From: Candidatus Peregrinibacteria bacterium CG11_big_fil_rev_8_21_14_0_20_46_8
Lineage (GTDB): Bacteria > Patescibacteriota > Gracilibacteria > UBA1369 > UM-FILTER-53-11
Assembly: GCA_002796025.1 (NCBI GenBank)
Contig: PCVQ01000003.1
Location: 69,134-95,294 of the forward strand
Direction: 5' to 3'
DNA: 26,161 bases
Position 1 is the first letter of the stretch; each line of letters starts with the position of its first letter. Positions 1 through 7,246 of this stretch are shown piece after piece. Under the pieces are notes generated by a model. That model did not search any database. It was not told the DNA's origin and saw only the letters and a list, made by a program, of their open reading frames with translations. The position numbers and the translations under genes are program-made.

Positions 1-999
1 CCTGCAGGTTTAGATTTTCAGCAGATGTCATATGGAGCTGCACGCGGTTTTGTGAGTGAAATTGACGATCCGTACACGGTGTATATGGATCCCATAGAGT
101 CGAAAGAATTTGCCGATGGTTTAGATGGAAAGCTCGAGGGCATTGGCGCTGAACTCGAAATGAAAGAAAATCAACTTATTATTGTGGCGCCGCTTAAAAA
201 TTCTCCGGCAATTGCAGCCGGACTGCGTCCCGGCGATATTATCGTTGCGATCGATGGAGAGTCGACACAAGATGTTGGCCTCTTTGAGGCGGTAACAAAA
301 ATTCGCGGACCAAAGGGCACGCAAGTCATTCTTACTATTGTCCGTGAAGGGCGCGATGAAGCGTTCGATGTTGCAATTACGCGCGATTCAATAACACTTG
401 AGAGTGTTACTGTTGAGCCCGTTACCGACACGATATATCACGTTTCCCTGAATCAATTTAACGATACGACACGCCGTGAATTCGGTAATGCCATTGAGCA
501 AATTTTACTTGAGCGTGGGAGCGGCATGATTCTTGATGTGCGTGGAAACGGCGGTGGCTTTCTCGATATTTCTATCGATATTTTATCTGAGTTACTTGAA
601 GGAGAAAAAATTGCGGTCATCGTTCGCGAGCGCGGCAAAGAAGATGATTTTTTGAAGACAAGCGGAAATGCGCGGCTGCCCGATTTGCCCCTCGTCGTTT
701 TGGTCGATAAAGGTTCGGCATCTGCTTCGGAAATTGTTGCGGGCGCTCTTCAAGATTATAAGCGCGGCATTCTCATTGGTACACAAACTTTTGGAAAGGG
801 AACGGTACAAGAAATTAAGCGCTTACAAGATGGTTCCAGTTTGCGCTTTACCGTTGCCGAGTGGTTTACGCCAAAAGACCGCTCTATCGAGGAGTTAGGC
901 ATTATGCCGGATATTGAGGTGGAATTTACGGAAGAGGATTTAAAGGTTGAGCGTGATCCCCAGCTCGAAGCTGCAGTAGAGTATTTGCAAAATAGATAG
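1..999 (+). CDS. S41 family C-terminal processing protease (CtpA-like), 5' truncated
   Basis: The reading frame is open from base 1, so the start lies upstream of the window; the ATG at 25 is internal. The visible order is the end of the N-terminal helical region (DDPYTVYMDP), a PDZ domain around bases 130-370 (GIGAELE, SPAIAAGLRPGDIIVAIDG), then the S41 catalytic core. The core carries the nucleophile in GSASASEIVAGALQD (TCT codon at 721-723) and the general-base lysine in TFGKGTVQ (AAG at 796-798). These are 25 residues apart, as in Prc/CtpA. Family knowledge: these are exported Ser/Lys proteases that trim or degrade envelope proteins. The C-terminus ends at an ordinary position for the family (PDIEVEF, DPQLEAAVEYL). 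The signal sequence, if any, is outside the window. No terminator is visible before the next gene 41 bp away. Confidence 0.95.
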   Translation, partial: PAGLDFQQMSYGAARGFVSEIDDPYTVYMDPIESKEFADGLDGKLEGIGAELEMKENQLIIVAPLKNSPAIAAGLRPGDIIVAIDGESTQDVGLFEAVTKIRGPKGTQVILTIVREGRDEAFDVAITRDSITLESVTVEPVTDTIYHVSLNQFNDTTRREFGNAIEQILLERGSGMILDVRGNGGGFLDISIDILSELLEGEKIAVIVRERGKEDDFLKTSGNARLPDLPLVVLVDKGSASASEIVAGALQDYKRGILIGTQTFGKGTVQEIKRLQDGSSLRFTVAEWFTPKDRSIEELGIMPDIEVEFTEEDLKVERDPQLEAAVEYLQNR

Positions 1000-1004
1000 A
1001 AAAT

Positions 1005-1034
1005 ATTTGCGCAAATGGAATAAAGGAGTATTGT
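1005..1034 (+). promoter_or_regulatory. Candidate promoter with 12-bp palindrome upstream of 1041
   Basis: TTGCGC (1007-1012), 16 bp, then TATTGT (1029-1034) sits six bases before the ATG at 1041. The -35 overlaps the perfect palindrome ATTTGCGCAAAT (1005-1016), which could be an operator. A competing reading is that AAAGGAG at 1022-1028 is a Shine-Dalgarno sequence, with a rather long 12-base spacer; this would be the only clear one in the window. Confidence 0.35.
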
Positions 1035-1040
1035 TCTTTT

Positions 1041-1796
1041 ATGGATATTGCGCGAGATAGATTGTCTGGTGGGGCTTCAGGAGATGGTCGTGCGCAGGAG
1101 GAGTATCTCACTCTAACTGCAGAGGAGAGGCTAGCCTCTTTAAGGGCAGCCGGTGCAAGGACAGAGGAGTTTAGATTGGCAGGAGGCGTGTCGGCTGTTC
1201 AGCATGCAGAAAAAGAAAAACATCTTTTAGATAAAAGCGAAAGGGTACAAGGCGATTCTTTTAAGAGATTAAAACAAGCCTTGGACGAAGTTGCTTTAGA
1301 ACCCGAGCGCTATAGAGAGATCCTTACAAGTTTTGAATATGGAATGGAAACAGGTTCAGTAATCCAAAATTTAACCGGTATTGCGCGTAAGCCGGCTGAA
1401 TCATCTCGTGATTCAGCCGGTGCAGCTATAATTTTAGCTGCGATTGAGCGTAAAATAATTGATTTAGTTTTAGAACAGGACCGTTTAAAGCGTGGTGAAG
1501 TAGTTTCTGATGCTTTACCTTTGGAAGTTAAGAAAGATGCGGCTACATCTACTGTGCAAAAGCTAATAGACATAAGAGATAGTATTTTTGCGCCTTTAGA
1601 TGAGTTATTAGCAACTGCAACAGAAGATTTAGCTATGCGCCAGCGAATACTCGACGGATTTTCACGCGGTATCCCCTTAGGTTCCTTATTGGGAGAGATG
1701 CATGAATTTATCGATCAATATCCCAATTCTCACATCTTCTTGATTGAGGTTGAAGCTATTCGAAAGAGAATTAGTGATTTTATGAGTGCAGTTTAG
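1041..1796 (+). CDS. Hypothetical protein, 251 aa, helical
   Basis: I do not recognise a family. The protein is charged and Ala/Glu/Arg/Leu-rich and looks mostly alpha-helical. It has no signal peptide or membrane segment, and a single cytosolic protein is the simplest reading. The start at 1041 is supported by both an AAAGGAG sequence 12 bases upstream and a possible -10 box six bases upstream. It follows the S41 protease by 41 bp and precedes the tRNA-Ser promoter. Absence of stops over 251 codons and GC3 usage like its neighbours support a real gene. No function is proposed. Confidence 0.7.
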   Translation: MDIARDRLSGGASGDGRAQEEYLTLTAEERLASLRAAGARTEEFRLAGGVSAVQHAEKEKHLLDKSERVQGDSFKRLKQALDEVALEPERYREILTSFEYGMETGSVIQNLTGIARKPAESSRDSAGAAIILAAIERKIIDLVLEQDRLKRGEVVSDALPLEVKKDAATSTVQKLIDIRDSIFAPLDELLATATEDLAMRQRILDGFSRGIPLGSLLGEMHEFIDQYPNSHIFLIEVEAIRKRISDFMSAV

Positions 1797-1800
1797 AAGC

Positions 1801-1829
1801 TTGTTCTTCGTGGAGAAATTGGGTAAAGT
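1801..1829 (+). promoter_or_regulatory. Promoter for tRNA-Ser
   Basis: TTGTTC (1801-1806), a 17-bp spacer and TAAAGT (1824-1829) predict initiation near 1836, about 20 bases before the mature tRNA 5' end at 1857. The promoter lies immediately after the stop codon of the upstream gene. Confidence 0.5.
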
Positions 1830-1856
1830 GACGCCGCTTGAAAGAGCTACTGCCAC

Positions 1857-1949
1857 GGAGAGGTACCCAAGTGGCTGAAGGGGCGGCTTTGCTAAAGCTG
1901 TAGGGGGTCTTATGGCCCCGCGAGGGTTCGAATCCCTCCCTCTCCGCCA
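1857..1949 (+). tRNA. tRNA-Ser(GCT)
   Basis: The acceptor stem GGAGAGG (1857-1863) pairs with CCTCTCC (1939-1945), followed by discriminator G and an encoded CCA (1947-1949). The anticodon stem CGGCT/AGCTG closes the loop TTGCTAA, giving anticodon GCT, which reads AGC/AGU serine codons. The T arm has GAGGG-TTCGAAT-CCCTC. A long variable arm (around GGGGGTCTTATGGCCCC) is the class II feature expected of tRNA-Ser. A promoter lies about 28 bp upstream. Confidence 0.97.
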
Positions 1950-2024
1950 TAATTGGCACAAAATGCTTGTATGGAATGTGTGAACGCCGCCCGTCGTACA
2001 TTTAGCGATTCTTAATATAACTGT

Positions 2025-2540
2025 ATGTACTATCTTCCAGAACTTTATTATTTTTTTGATACCGATGACTTTCCATTGAAAAAAGCCATTGTCGTAACAG
2101 CAAAAACAATATCCCAATGGAGTACGACTTATGAGGCAAAAATAATGATCCCTTTTAAGGGGAAAAAAGAGCAAATTCGTAAGGGTACATTGCCCGCTAG
2201 CCCGGCAGAGCGGCAAAAATTTGTCGTGGAATTATACGAATGGATTTTTGCGAATTCAGAGTTATCAGATGCCTTCACACTCATGTTAGACAAGAAATTT
2301 GAGCATTACGACGATACGTGTTGCTGGGTGCTCGATTTGACCGAAGATGAATTTGCAGAACTTCAAAAGGTATGGGAGGAAGCTGGACTTCCTGCCGATT
2401 TATTTTATTCTGAAGATAAGGTGATAGAAATTGAAAAGCCCCTCGGCCCCATTGCGCGTTTTTTTACAAAATTTGGCTTTTCATTTACCAATACTGCCAT
2501 TTATTCACCAAAACAGTGGGAGGCGCGCCATATAAAATAG
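2025..2540 (+). CDS. Hypothetical protein, 171 aa
   Basis: The protein is acidic/aromatic, with no signal peptide or transmembrane helix, and I recognise no domain. The centre (residues about 60-120) is rich in acidic and aromatic residues, with a CCW motif at about 98-100. The C-terminal third (GPIARFFTKFGFSF) is hydrophobic but too short and charged to be a confident membrane anchor. The start at ATG 2025 has no ribosome-binding site, but a TAATAT -10-like box (2013-2018) lies six bases before it, compatible with a leaderless message. A strong terminator follows at 2577-2610, so this is probably a monocistronic unit. Confidence 0.65.
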   Translation: MYYLPELYYFFDTDDFPLKKAIVVTAKTISQWSTTYEAKIMIPFKGKKEQIRKGTLPASPAERQKFVVELYEWIFANSELSDAFTLMLDKKFEHYDDTCCWVLDLTEDEFAELQKVWEEAGLPADLFYSEDKVIEIEKPLGPIARFFTKFGFSFTNTAIYSPKQWEARHIK

Positions 2541-2576
2541 TGATGGATTTTCTGCGTTCGTACGTCTCATATGTAC

Positions 2577-2610
2577 GGCACCTAACCTCGAAAGGGGCGG
2601 TGCCTTTTTT
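2577..2610 (+). terminator. Rho-independent terminator after the 2025-2540 gene
   Basis: GGCACC (2577-2582) pairs with GGTGCC (2599-2604), with a smaller inner pairing CCT/AGG, and is followed directly by six T residues (2605-2610). Confidence 0.85.
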
Positions 2611-2644
2611 ATTTTTTGGTTAACAATTGTTTTCGAAATTGCGA

Positions 2645-2650
2645 TATACT
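2645..2650 (+). promoter_or_regulatory. -10 box (TATACT) of the AlkD-like gene, leaderless type
   Basis: TATACT lies exactly eight bases before the ATG at 2659, so transcription would start at or one base before the start codon. A weak -35 (TTAACA, 2620-2625) is 19 bp upstream. The same TATACT-N8-ATG arrangement occurs at 10078 and 13045, and TATATT-N8-ATG at 12347. Confidence 0.6.
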
Positions 2651-2658
2651 AAGCGTCT

Positions 2659-3408
2659 ATGACGCTTAAAGAAGTTCTCAAAAAGCTCGAATCGTTCGGT
2701 ACCGAACAGAATCGGAAAATTTATTTGCGGCATGGCGCGGGACCAAAATTGTATGGTGTGAGTTTTGCAAATTTAAAAAAACTTACGAAGGAAATTAAAA
2801 TTGATCACGAACTTGCTTTGCAGCTTTGGAATACACGCAATACCGATGCGCAAACGCTCGCACTTATGATTGCAGCTCCAGAAAAGATGACGAAAGCGAC
2901 TGCCCAAAAGTGGATTCAAGATATTTCGTACTACGGTCTGGGCAATTTATTGGGCACGCTCTTAGCGCAGACTGATTTTGCAAAAGAGATTATGTATACG
3001 TGGATGGCGTCCAAGCAAGAGTTTGTGAAACATTGTGGCTACGATATTTGCTCCACAATTTTGAAAAACAATCCGGAACGGCTGAGCAATGCAGAGGCTC
3101 AAAAGATTCTTAGAACTATTGAAAAAGAAATACATAGTTCGCCGAACCGCGCACGCAATGGTATGAATTGGTGTTTGATTGCCATTGGCGGATACAAGCT
3201 GGAAAAAGAGGCGATTGCGGTTGCACGTCGTATTGGCAAGGTAGAGGTGGATCATGGAGAAACTAACTGTGTAACACCCGATGCAGAATCTTATATTAAA
3301 AAGGTAAAAGCGCACCGCCCGCCGCTAAAGCCACCGCCCGCCGCCCACCGCCAAGGCGGGGCAAGCAGGGCGGGGCAAGCGAGGCGGGGCAAGCAAAAAA
3401 AGAAGTAA
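2659..3408 (+). CDS. AlkD-like HEAT-repeat protein (DNA alkylation repair family) with repeat-derived tail
   Basis: Residues 1-215 match the DNA alkylation repair/AlkD family as I know it: an N-terminal LYGVSFANLKKLTKEI segment, helical HEAT-like repeats, and the closing GKVEVDHGETNC...TPDAESYIKK block of one subgroup. Characterised AlkD glycosylases excise bulky N-alkyl purines using a Trp...Asp pair. At the matching place here I read SYYGLGNLLG, with no Trp or Asp, so glycosylase activity is doubtful. From about base 3312 the frame runs through GC-rich repeats (3313-3344 and 3345-3394), giving a basic Pro/Gly/Arg/Gln tail that ends in KQKKK. The true ancestral C-terminus probably lay near SYIKKVKAH. 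A leaderless-type -10 box precedes the start, and a shared terminator separates it from the convergent RRM gene. Confidence 0.8.
   Translation: MTLKEVLKKLESFGTEQNRKIYLRHGAGPKLYGVSFANLKKLTKEIKIDHELALQLWNTRNTDAQTLALMIAAPEKMTKATAQKWIQDISYYGLGNLLGTLLAQTDFAKEIMYTWMASKQEFVKHCGYDICSTILKNNPERLSNAEAQKILRTIEKEIHSSPNRARNGMNWCLIAIGGYKLEKEAIAVARRIGKVEVDHGETNCVTPDAESYIKKVKAHRPPLKPPPAAHRQGGASRAGQARRGKQKKK
3313..3344 (+). repeat. Two 13-bp direct repeats (CACCGCCCGCCGC)
   Basis: Identical copies of CACCGCCCGCCGC lie at 3313-3325 and 3332-3344, 19 bp apart, inside the 3' end of the AlkD-like gene. They join directly onto the GC-rich element at 3345. Confidence 0.8.
3345..3394 (+). repeat. GC-rich element with three tandem 14-bp units
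   Basis: The core GGCGGGGCAAGC recurs at 3355-3366, 3369-3380 and 3383-3394 with a strict 14-bp period, preceded by CCACCGCC. The first 22 bp (3345-3366) match 15876-15897 in mutS at 20 of 22 positions. CCGCC/GGCGG can pair into a small hairpin. Because 14 is not a multiple of three, each unit is translated in a different frame. Confidence 0.85.
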
Positions 3409-3414
3409 AGCGCA

Positions 3415-3458
3415 TACAAAAAATCCGCCCCGGCTTGCGCGCAGGGCGGATTTTTTTT
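3415..3458. terminator. Bidirectional terminator between convergent genes
   Basis: AAATCCGCCC (3421-3430) pairs perfectly with GGGCGGATTT (3444-3453). It is followed by a T run on the plus strand (to 3458) and preceded by an A run (a T run on the minus strand), so it can end both the AlkD-like gene (+) and the RRM gene (-). Confidence 0.9.
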
Positions 3459-3472
3459 GAAAGTCGATATTA

Positions 3473-3763
3473 TTACATATCTCCCATCGGCCGCTCGCGG
3501 CGAGGTGCACGTTCCTCCATAGGACGAGCCTCGTTGACCGTTAGCTTGCGTCCACCGAATTCTGAGTCGTGGAATCGCTCGATAGCTGCATCGCCATCTG
3601 CGTCATTCGCGAACTCAACAAATCCAAAGCCGCGTGAGCGACCTGTGAACTTGTCGGTGATGATCTTTACTGAGGTGACTGAACCAACCTCAGCAAAGAG
3701 TGCACGGAGTTCGTCCTCAGTAGTTGAGTACGGAAGCCCGCCAATATATAGCCTTTTAGCCAT
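3473..3763 (-). CDS. Small RRM-domain RNA-binding protein, 96 aa
   Basis: This is a single RNA recognition motif with RNP2 LYIGGL (residues 5-10) and RNP1 RGFGFVEF (44-51), followed by a short Arg/Glu/Pro-rich tail. It resembles the cyanobacterial-type Rbp proteins, which bind single-stranded RNA and often act in cold or post-transcriptional responses; the exact targets here are unknown. I chose ATG 3763 (MAKRLYIGG) because the family begins there; extending upstream adds 21 unrelated residues read from the leader. There is no Shine-Dalgarno. The leader contains a long hairpin (3786-3850), suggesting mRNA-level regulation. A shared terminator lies just beyond the stop. Confidence 0.93.
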   Translation of the reverse strand: MAKRLYIGGLPYSTTEDELRALFAEVGSVTSVKIITDKFTGRSRGFGFVEFANDADGDAAIERFHDSEFGGRKLTVNEARPMEERAPRRERPMGDM

Positions 3764-3785
3764 AGTATAGAAAAATAAAAAAATA

Positions 3786-3850
3786 GAAGTGTGTAAGACG
3801 GTCTGATCTCTGTGATGACTTCCCAACGAGATCGGACGCTAACGCACTTC
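3786..3850 (-). promoter_or_regulatory. Structured 5' leader of the RRM gene
   Basis: Two nested inverted repeats form one extended stem: GAAGTGTG (3786-3793) with CGCACTTC (3843-3850), and GTCTGATCTC (3801-3810) with GAGATCGGAC (3828-3837). Each has one G-U wobble. An internal loop separates them and a 17-base apical loop caps them. The element ends about 22 bases upstream of the RRM start. It could be an autoregulatory or temperature-sensitive leader, or an independent small RNA. Confidence 0.6.
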
Positions 3851-3963
3851 TCTCTGGAAACATACTGAGCAAACTTACAGCTAAAGTGTGACGTAATCCT
3901 TTACAAAAGTCAAATATTATCCTTTATAACCAAAATATGTTCGTCTTTTTAGATTGAATTCTC

Positions 3964-3969
3964 TATACT
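3964..3969 (+). promoter_or_regulatory. -10 box (TATACT) for the DoxX-like gene
   Basis: TATACT lies 24 bases upstream of ATG 3994, in the AT-rich divergent region shared with the RRM leader. No good -35 is visible at 17 bp, and no Shine-Dalgarno precedes the ATG. Confidence 0.4.
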
Positions 3970-3993
3970 TACAGCATTTCATAATCCTCAACC

Positions 3994-4488
3994 ATGACTT
4001 CACCGTATCCAAATACCATCGTTGGTCTCTTGCGAATAGCACTTGGTTTTACGTTGTTTTGGGCCTTTTTAGATAAATTATTTGGCCTCGGATTTGCCAC
4101 GCAGGCTGATAAATCGTGGCTTGATGGTACATCGCCAACTGCGGGTTTTTTGGGAAATGCGGTAAGCGGACCATTTGCAGAGTATTTTCGGAGTCTTGCC
4201 GGCAGTGCAGTCGTTGATTGGTTGTTTATGCTCGGGCTTGCTTTAATTGGTCTGTCATTAATTTTTGGCGTTGCAATGAAGATCGCCGGTTATTCAGGCG
4301 CACTGTTAATGTTGTTAATGTGGCTTGCACTTTTGCCGCCGAAGAATAACCCAATTCTCGATGAGCATATTATCTATTTATTGACCTTTCTCTTTTTTGC
4401 GCGTGCACCGGAAGTTGGAGATTATCTTGGCTTAGGTAAGCCGTGGAAAAAATGGAAGTTGATAAAAAAGAATAGTTGGTTACAGTAG
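3994..4488 (+). CDS. DoxX-like membrane protein, 164 aa
   Basis: There are four predicted membrane helices at about residues 8-30, 73-96, 98-115 and 122-138, with a basic C-terminal tail (KPWKKWKLIKK). The first helix reads LLRIALGFTLFWAFLDKLFGLGF, the DoxX/DoxD-type opening (R...G..F..a..dKlfG), and the length suits the family. Related proteins are membrane subunits linked to quinone/thiosulfate redox or are of unknown function, so only family membership is claimed. The gene stands alone between the divergent RRM gene and a convergent minus-strand gene. Confidence 0.8.
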   Translation: MTSPYPNTIVGLLRIALGFTLFWAFLDKLFGLGFATQADKSWLDGTSPTAGFLGNAVSGPFAEYFRSLAGSAVVDWLFMLGLALIGLSLIFGVAMKIAGYSGALLMLLMWLALLPPKNNPILDEHIIYLLTFLFFARAPEVGDYLGLGKPWKKWKLIKKNSWLQ

Positions 4489-4495
4489 GATATAC

Positions 4496-4525
4496 AAAAA
4501 GCCGCCCGATTTTTTTTTGCGGCTT
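4496..4525 (-). terminator. Terminator of the minus-strand unit 4524-7229
   Basis: On the minus strand AAGCCGC (from 4525) pairs with GCGGCTT (to 4499) and is followed by a T run. The stop codon of the 4524-4967 gene (4524-4526) lies inside the upstream arm, so translation ends within the hairpin. Confidence 0.75.
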
Positions 4526-4967
4526 AGTCTGTACTGTTCAGGTGGTCAATTGCAGATCTTATCCATCGGCGCATCTTTGCAATCCATACTTCTATACCGC
4601 GCGGCAGCTCAATTGGACCGGTGGTAATAAATTGGGGCGCCGCGGCAACTTGGGTACATTCCATTTCATTACCGAGAATCGAGACGCCGCTCAAGAGTTG
4701 TCGTGTACCACTCACGCGTGATGCGATCTTCTCTTGAGCACGGCGCGCCTCGACTGCAGGGAATAGTTGCTCCCATCGGACATTACCGCCAAATTGAGTG
4801 AGATCGAGGTCATCGTTCTCGTCCTCCCATCCCTCATCGCGAGCGAGAAGCTGCTGATGAGGCGTTCTTTGACGAACCACCGCTGTCTGGTCAGGGCGAC
4901 GCTTGCTCTGATCATCACGGCTCAAAGGCGCATGGGCGATAACTGTAATGTCTTCTGATGGGTGCAT
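4524..4967 (-). CDS. Hypothetical protein, 147 aa
   Basis: No family is recognised. The N-terminal 65 residues are polar and probably disordered (Arg/Asp/Gln-rich, with acidic DEGWEDENDDLDL). The C-terminal part has an amphipathic run (IEVWIAKMRRWIRSAIDHL). There is no signal peptide or membrane helix. It lies 60 bp downstream of pcrA on the same strand and ends in a terminator, so it is probably the last gene of that unit. I chose ATG 4967; a TTG two codons upstream (4973) is an alternative. The coding case rests on frame openness and the terminator position. Confidence 0.5.
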   Translation of the reverse strand: MHPSEDITVIAHAPLSRDDQSKRRPDQTAVVRQRTPHQQLLARDEGWEDENDDLDLTQFGGNVRWEQLFPAVEARRAQEKIASRVSGTRQLLSGVSILGNEMECTQVAAAPQFITTGPIELPRGIEVWIAKMRRWIRSAIDHLNSTD

Positions 4968-5027
4968 CGGCAAAGAAGACGCACTCTATTGAAAAAACTT
5001 ACGTCAAACACCAGATTTTTTTTAGCT

Positions 5028-7229
5028 TTATATTTTCTCCAGGGGAGCCACAGTAATCGCCAGCTTTTTAATACCGTATTTAGGATCTTTGAAGGCTACA
5101 GTAACTATGCCGCCCAAGACATTGATGACAATTCCTTCTCCAAATGTTTTGTGCATTACTTTATCGCCATCGGAGAGGTCGGTGTCGGGGTTTGGCAGGT
5201 TTTCACTTGGAATTGGCCGCGAGCCAATATTGGTTAATGGTCGGCTGATGCGCGTCCCATGGCCTCCAAATAGCTGTTGTTCTTGTGTTTCAAGGAGCTC
5301 ACTTGGAATGTCATCTAAAAATTGCGACGGAATAGTATCGCGTGTTTCTCCATAAAACATGCGGTTTTTTGCATAGAGAAGGTGTAGTTTTTCCATAGCG
5401 CGCGTCACGCCAACGTAAAATAATCGACGCTCTTCTTCGAGTTCTTGTGGCGAGAGGATACTGCGTGAGTGGGGGAGCATCCCATCTTCCATACCAGTAA
5501 TGAAGACATGTGGAAATTCCAATCCCTTTGCCATGTGCAGTGTCATAAGTGTAATAGAGTTGTCTTTGTCATCAAGTGTATCGATGTCGCTAATAAGCGA
5601 AACCTCTTCTAAAAAGATATTGAGTGACATGCCCGGCGCCAATTTGTCGTACTTAGACGCAACGCTAATGAGCTCGGCAACGTTTTCCAAACGTGCTTCG
5701 CCCTCGACCGATCCATCATCTAAATATTTTTTATACCCGCTCTCTTCCATGACGAATTTAATAAGTGCGCTTGCCGGCACTTCCAGATTTTGCCGCTGGA
5801 GCCGCTGAATGAGCCCGACAAATTTTTTAATATGCTCACGCTTTGCTTCCGTCATCTCAGCAACTTCACCAATGTCATCGATGCGGCGCATCGCTTCAAA
5901 AAACGTACAGTCTTTTGCATTGCTGAGCGTTTGGATTTTTTCTAAACTCGCCGGTCCGATGCTTCGTTGTGGAGTATTGACGATGCGGAGCAAAGCTACA
6001 CTGTCTGCCGGATTTGCAACTATCTTTAAGTACGCCATGATGTCTTTAATTTCTTTGCGTTCATAAAAGCGTATGCCGCCAATAATTTTGTATGGCAGAC
6101 CCCAGCGCATAAATACTTCTTCGATGGTGCGCGATTGCGCGTTTGTTCGGTATAAAACAGTAAAGTCGCGGTAGTCGGCGCGCTCGTGGCTTGCGACTTC
6201 GTCGCGGATTATCTTGGCAACCGTCTCGGCTTCGTGGCGCTCGTTTTCTCCAACGTGCAGCTGTACCGCTTTGCCCTCTTCGCGTGCGGTCCAGAGTTTT
6301 TTATCGTGTCGCTTGGTATTTTGCGAAATAACATGATGTGCAACATCGAGAATCGGTTTAGTGGAGCGATAGTTTTGTTCGAGTTTTATAATTTGCGCCT
6401 GCGGGTAATCTTTTTCGAAGTCGAGAATATTTTGAATACTTGCGCCGCGCCAGCTGTAAATGCCCTGATCGCTATCGCCAACGACGCAGAGATTTTTGTA
6501 CTTTTCAGCGAGCATCTTTGTAATCATATACTGCGCGTGATTCGTATCTTGGTACTCATCGACATGAATGTAGCGAAAGCGTTCACGGTACTCTTCGAGC
6601 ACGCCGGGCTGTTTTTGGAAGAGTTCAATTACCTTTAAAAGGAGATCATCAAAGTCGAGTGCATTGTTTTTCTTGAGGCCTTCTTCGTATTTATAATAAA
6701 GACGGGCAACTTTTTCGGCAAAATAGGAGTCGGATTTCATCTCATATTCGCGCGGACCAATCATGCCGTTTTTTGCCGTACTAATATGGCTGAGTACGGC
6801 GCGGGGGTTAAGCTGTTTTTCATCGATATTTTCTTCTTTTAATATGCGTTTCATGAGTACTTGCTGATCGCTTGCGTCGTAAATTGCGAACTGATTTTCG
6901 TAATCGAGAAGATGAATGTGCTTGCGTAACATTTTCACGCAAAAGGAGTGGAAGGTTCCAATAAATGGTACGTCTCTGCTGTCTTCTTGTACGCCAAGAA
7001 GTGCGATAATGCGCTTGCGCATCTCTGCAGCTGCTTTGTTTGTGAATGTCATAGCCAAAATATTCCATGGCCGTACATGCCGCTCTTGAATTAAATAGGC
7101 AATGCGATGCGTGAGCGCGCGTGTCTTTCCCGAACCTGCACCGGCAATAATTAAAACCGGCCCGTCAACTGTCGTAACGGCTTGTTGCTGCGGTTCGTTG
7201 AGTCCCTGAATAAGCGGCGAGGTATCCAT
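5028..7229 (-). CDS. pcrA: UvrD/Rep/PcrA-type superfamily 1A DNA helicase
   Basis: This is a 733-aa 3'-5' helicase. Walker A is AGAGSGKT (residues 29-36), and the other SF1 motifs follow in order: TFTNKAAAEMRKR, DEYQDTN (Walker B), GDSDQGIYSWRGA, QNYRST, LMTLHMAKGLEFPHVF and RRLFYVGVTRAMEKLHLLYA. The C-terminal GDKVMHKTFGEGIVINVLGG...VAFKDPKYGIKKL block is the Tudor-like RNA-polymerase-contacting domain of PcrA/UvrD. Family roles are nucleotide excision and mismatch repair, clearing of RecA filaments and conflict resolution. The start at 7229 (MDTSPLIQGLNEPQQQAV) matches the family N-terminus, and a TACAAT -10-like box ends nine bases before it. An alternative ATG at 7247 overlaps an upstream stop (TAATG). 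Confidence 0.97.
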   Translation of the reverse strand: MDTSPLIQGLNEPQQQAVTTVDGPVLIIAGAGSGKTRALTHRIAYLIQERHVRPWNILAMTFTNKAAAEMRKRIIALLGVQEDSRDVPFIGTFHSFCVKMLRKHIHLLDYENQFAIYDASDQQVLMKRILKEENIDEKQLNPRAVLSHISTAKNGMIGPREYEMKSDSYFAEKVARLYYKYEEGLKKNNALDFDDLLLKVIELFQKQPGVLEEYRERFRYIHVDEYQDTNHAQYMITKMLAEKYKNLCVVGDSDQGIYSWRGASIQNILDFEKDYPQAQIIKLEQNYRSTKPILDVAHHVISQNTKRHDKKLWTAREEGKAVQLHVGENERHEAETVAKIIRDEVASHERADYRDFTVLYRTNAQSRTIEEVFMRWGLPYKIIGGIRFYERKEIKDIMAYLKIVANPADSVALLRIVNTPQRSIGPASLEKIQTLSNAKDCTFFEAMRRIDDIGEVAEMTEAKREHIKKFVGLIQRLQRQNLEVPASALIKFVMEESGYKKYLDDGSVEGEARLENVAELISVASKYDKLAPGMSLNIFLEEVSLISDIDTLDDKDNSITLMTLHMAKGLEFPHVFITGMEDGMLPHSRSILSPQELEEERRLFYVGVTRAMEKLHLLYAKNRMFYGETRDTIPSQFLDDIPSELLETQEQQLFGGHGTRISRPLTNIGSRPIPSENLPNPDTDLSDGDKVMHKTFGEGIVINVLGGIVTVAFKDPKYGIKKLAITVAPLEKI

Positions 7230-7246
7230 AGCTCGGGCATTGTACA

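Noticed and set aside
1686..2216. Minus-strand frames across tRNA-Ser containing REGFEPSRG
   Set aside because: This peptide is the well-known antisense translation of a tRNA-Ser gene and not a protein.
3353..3394. Possible CRISPR or minisatellite array
   Set aside because: The units are only 14 bp with no spacers, they lie inside a coding sequence, and no cas genes are present.
3435..3770. Plus-strand 111-codon frame opposite the RRM gene
   Set aside because: It is a shadow of the RRM coding sequence, which has clear RNP1 and RNP2 motifs.
4496..4525. Terminator for the DoxX-like gene on the plus strand
   Set aside because: On the plus strand the T run is in the loop, not after the stem; the signal is correctly oriented only for the minus-strand gene.
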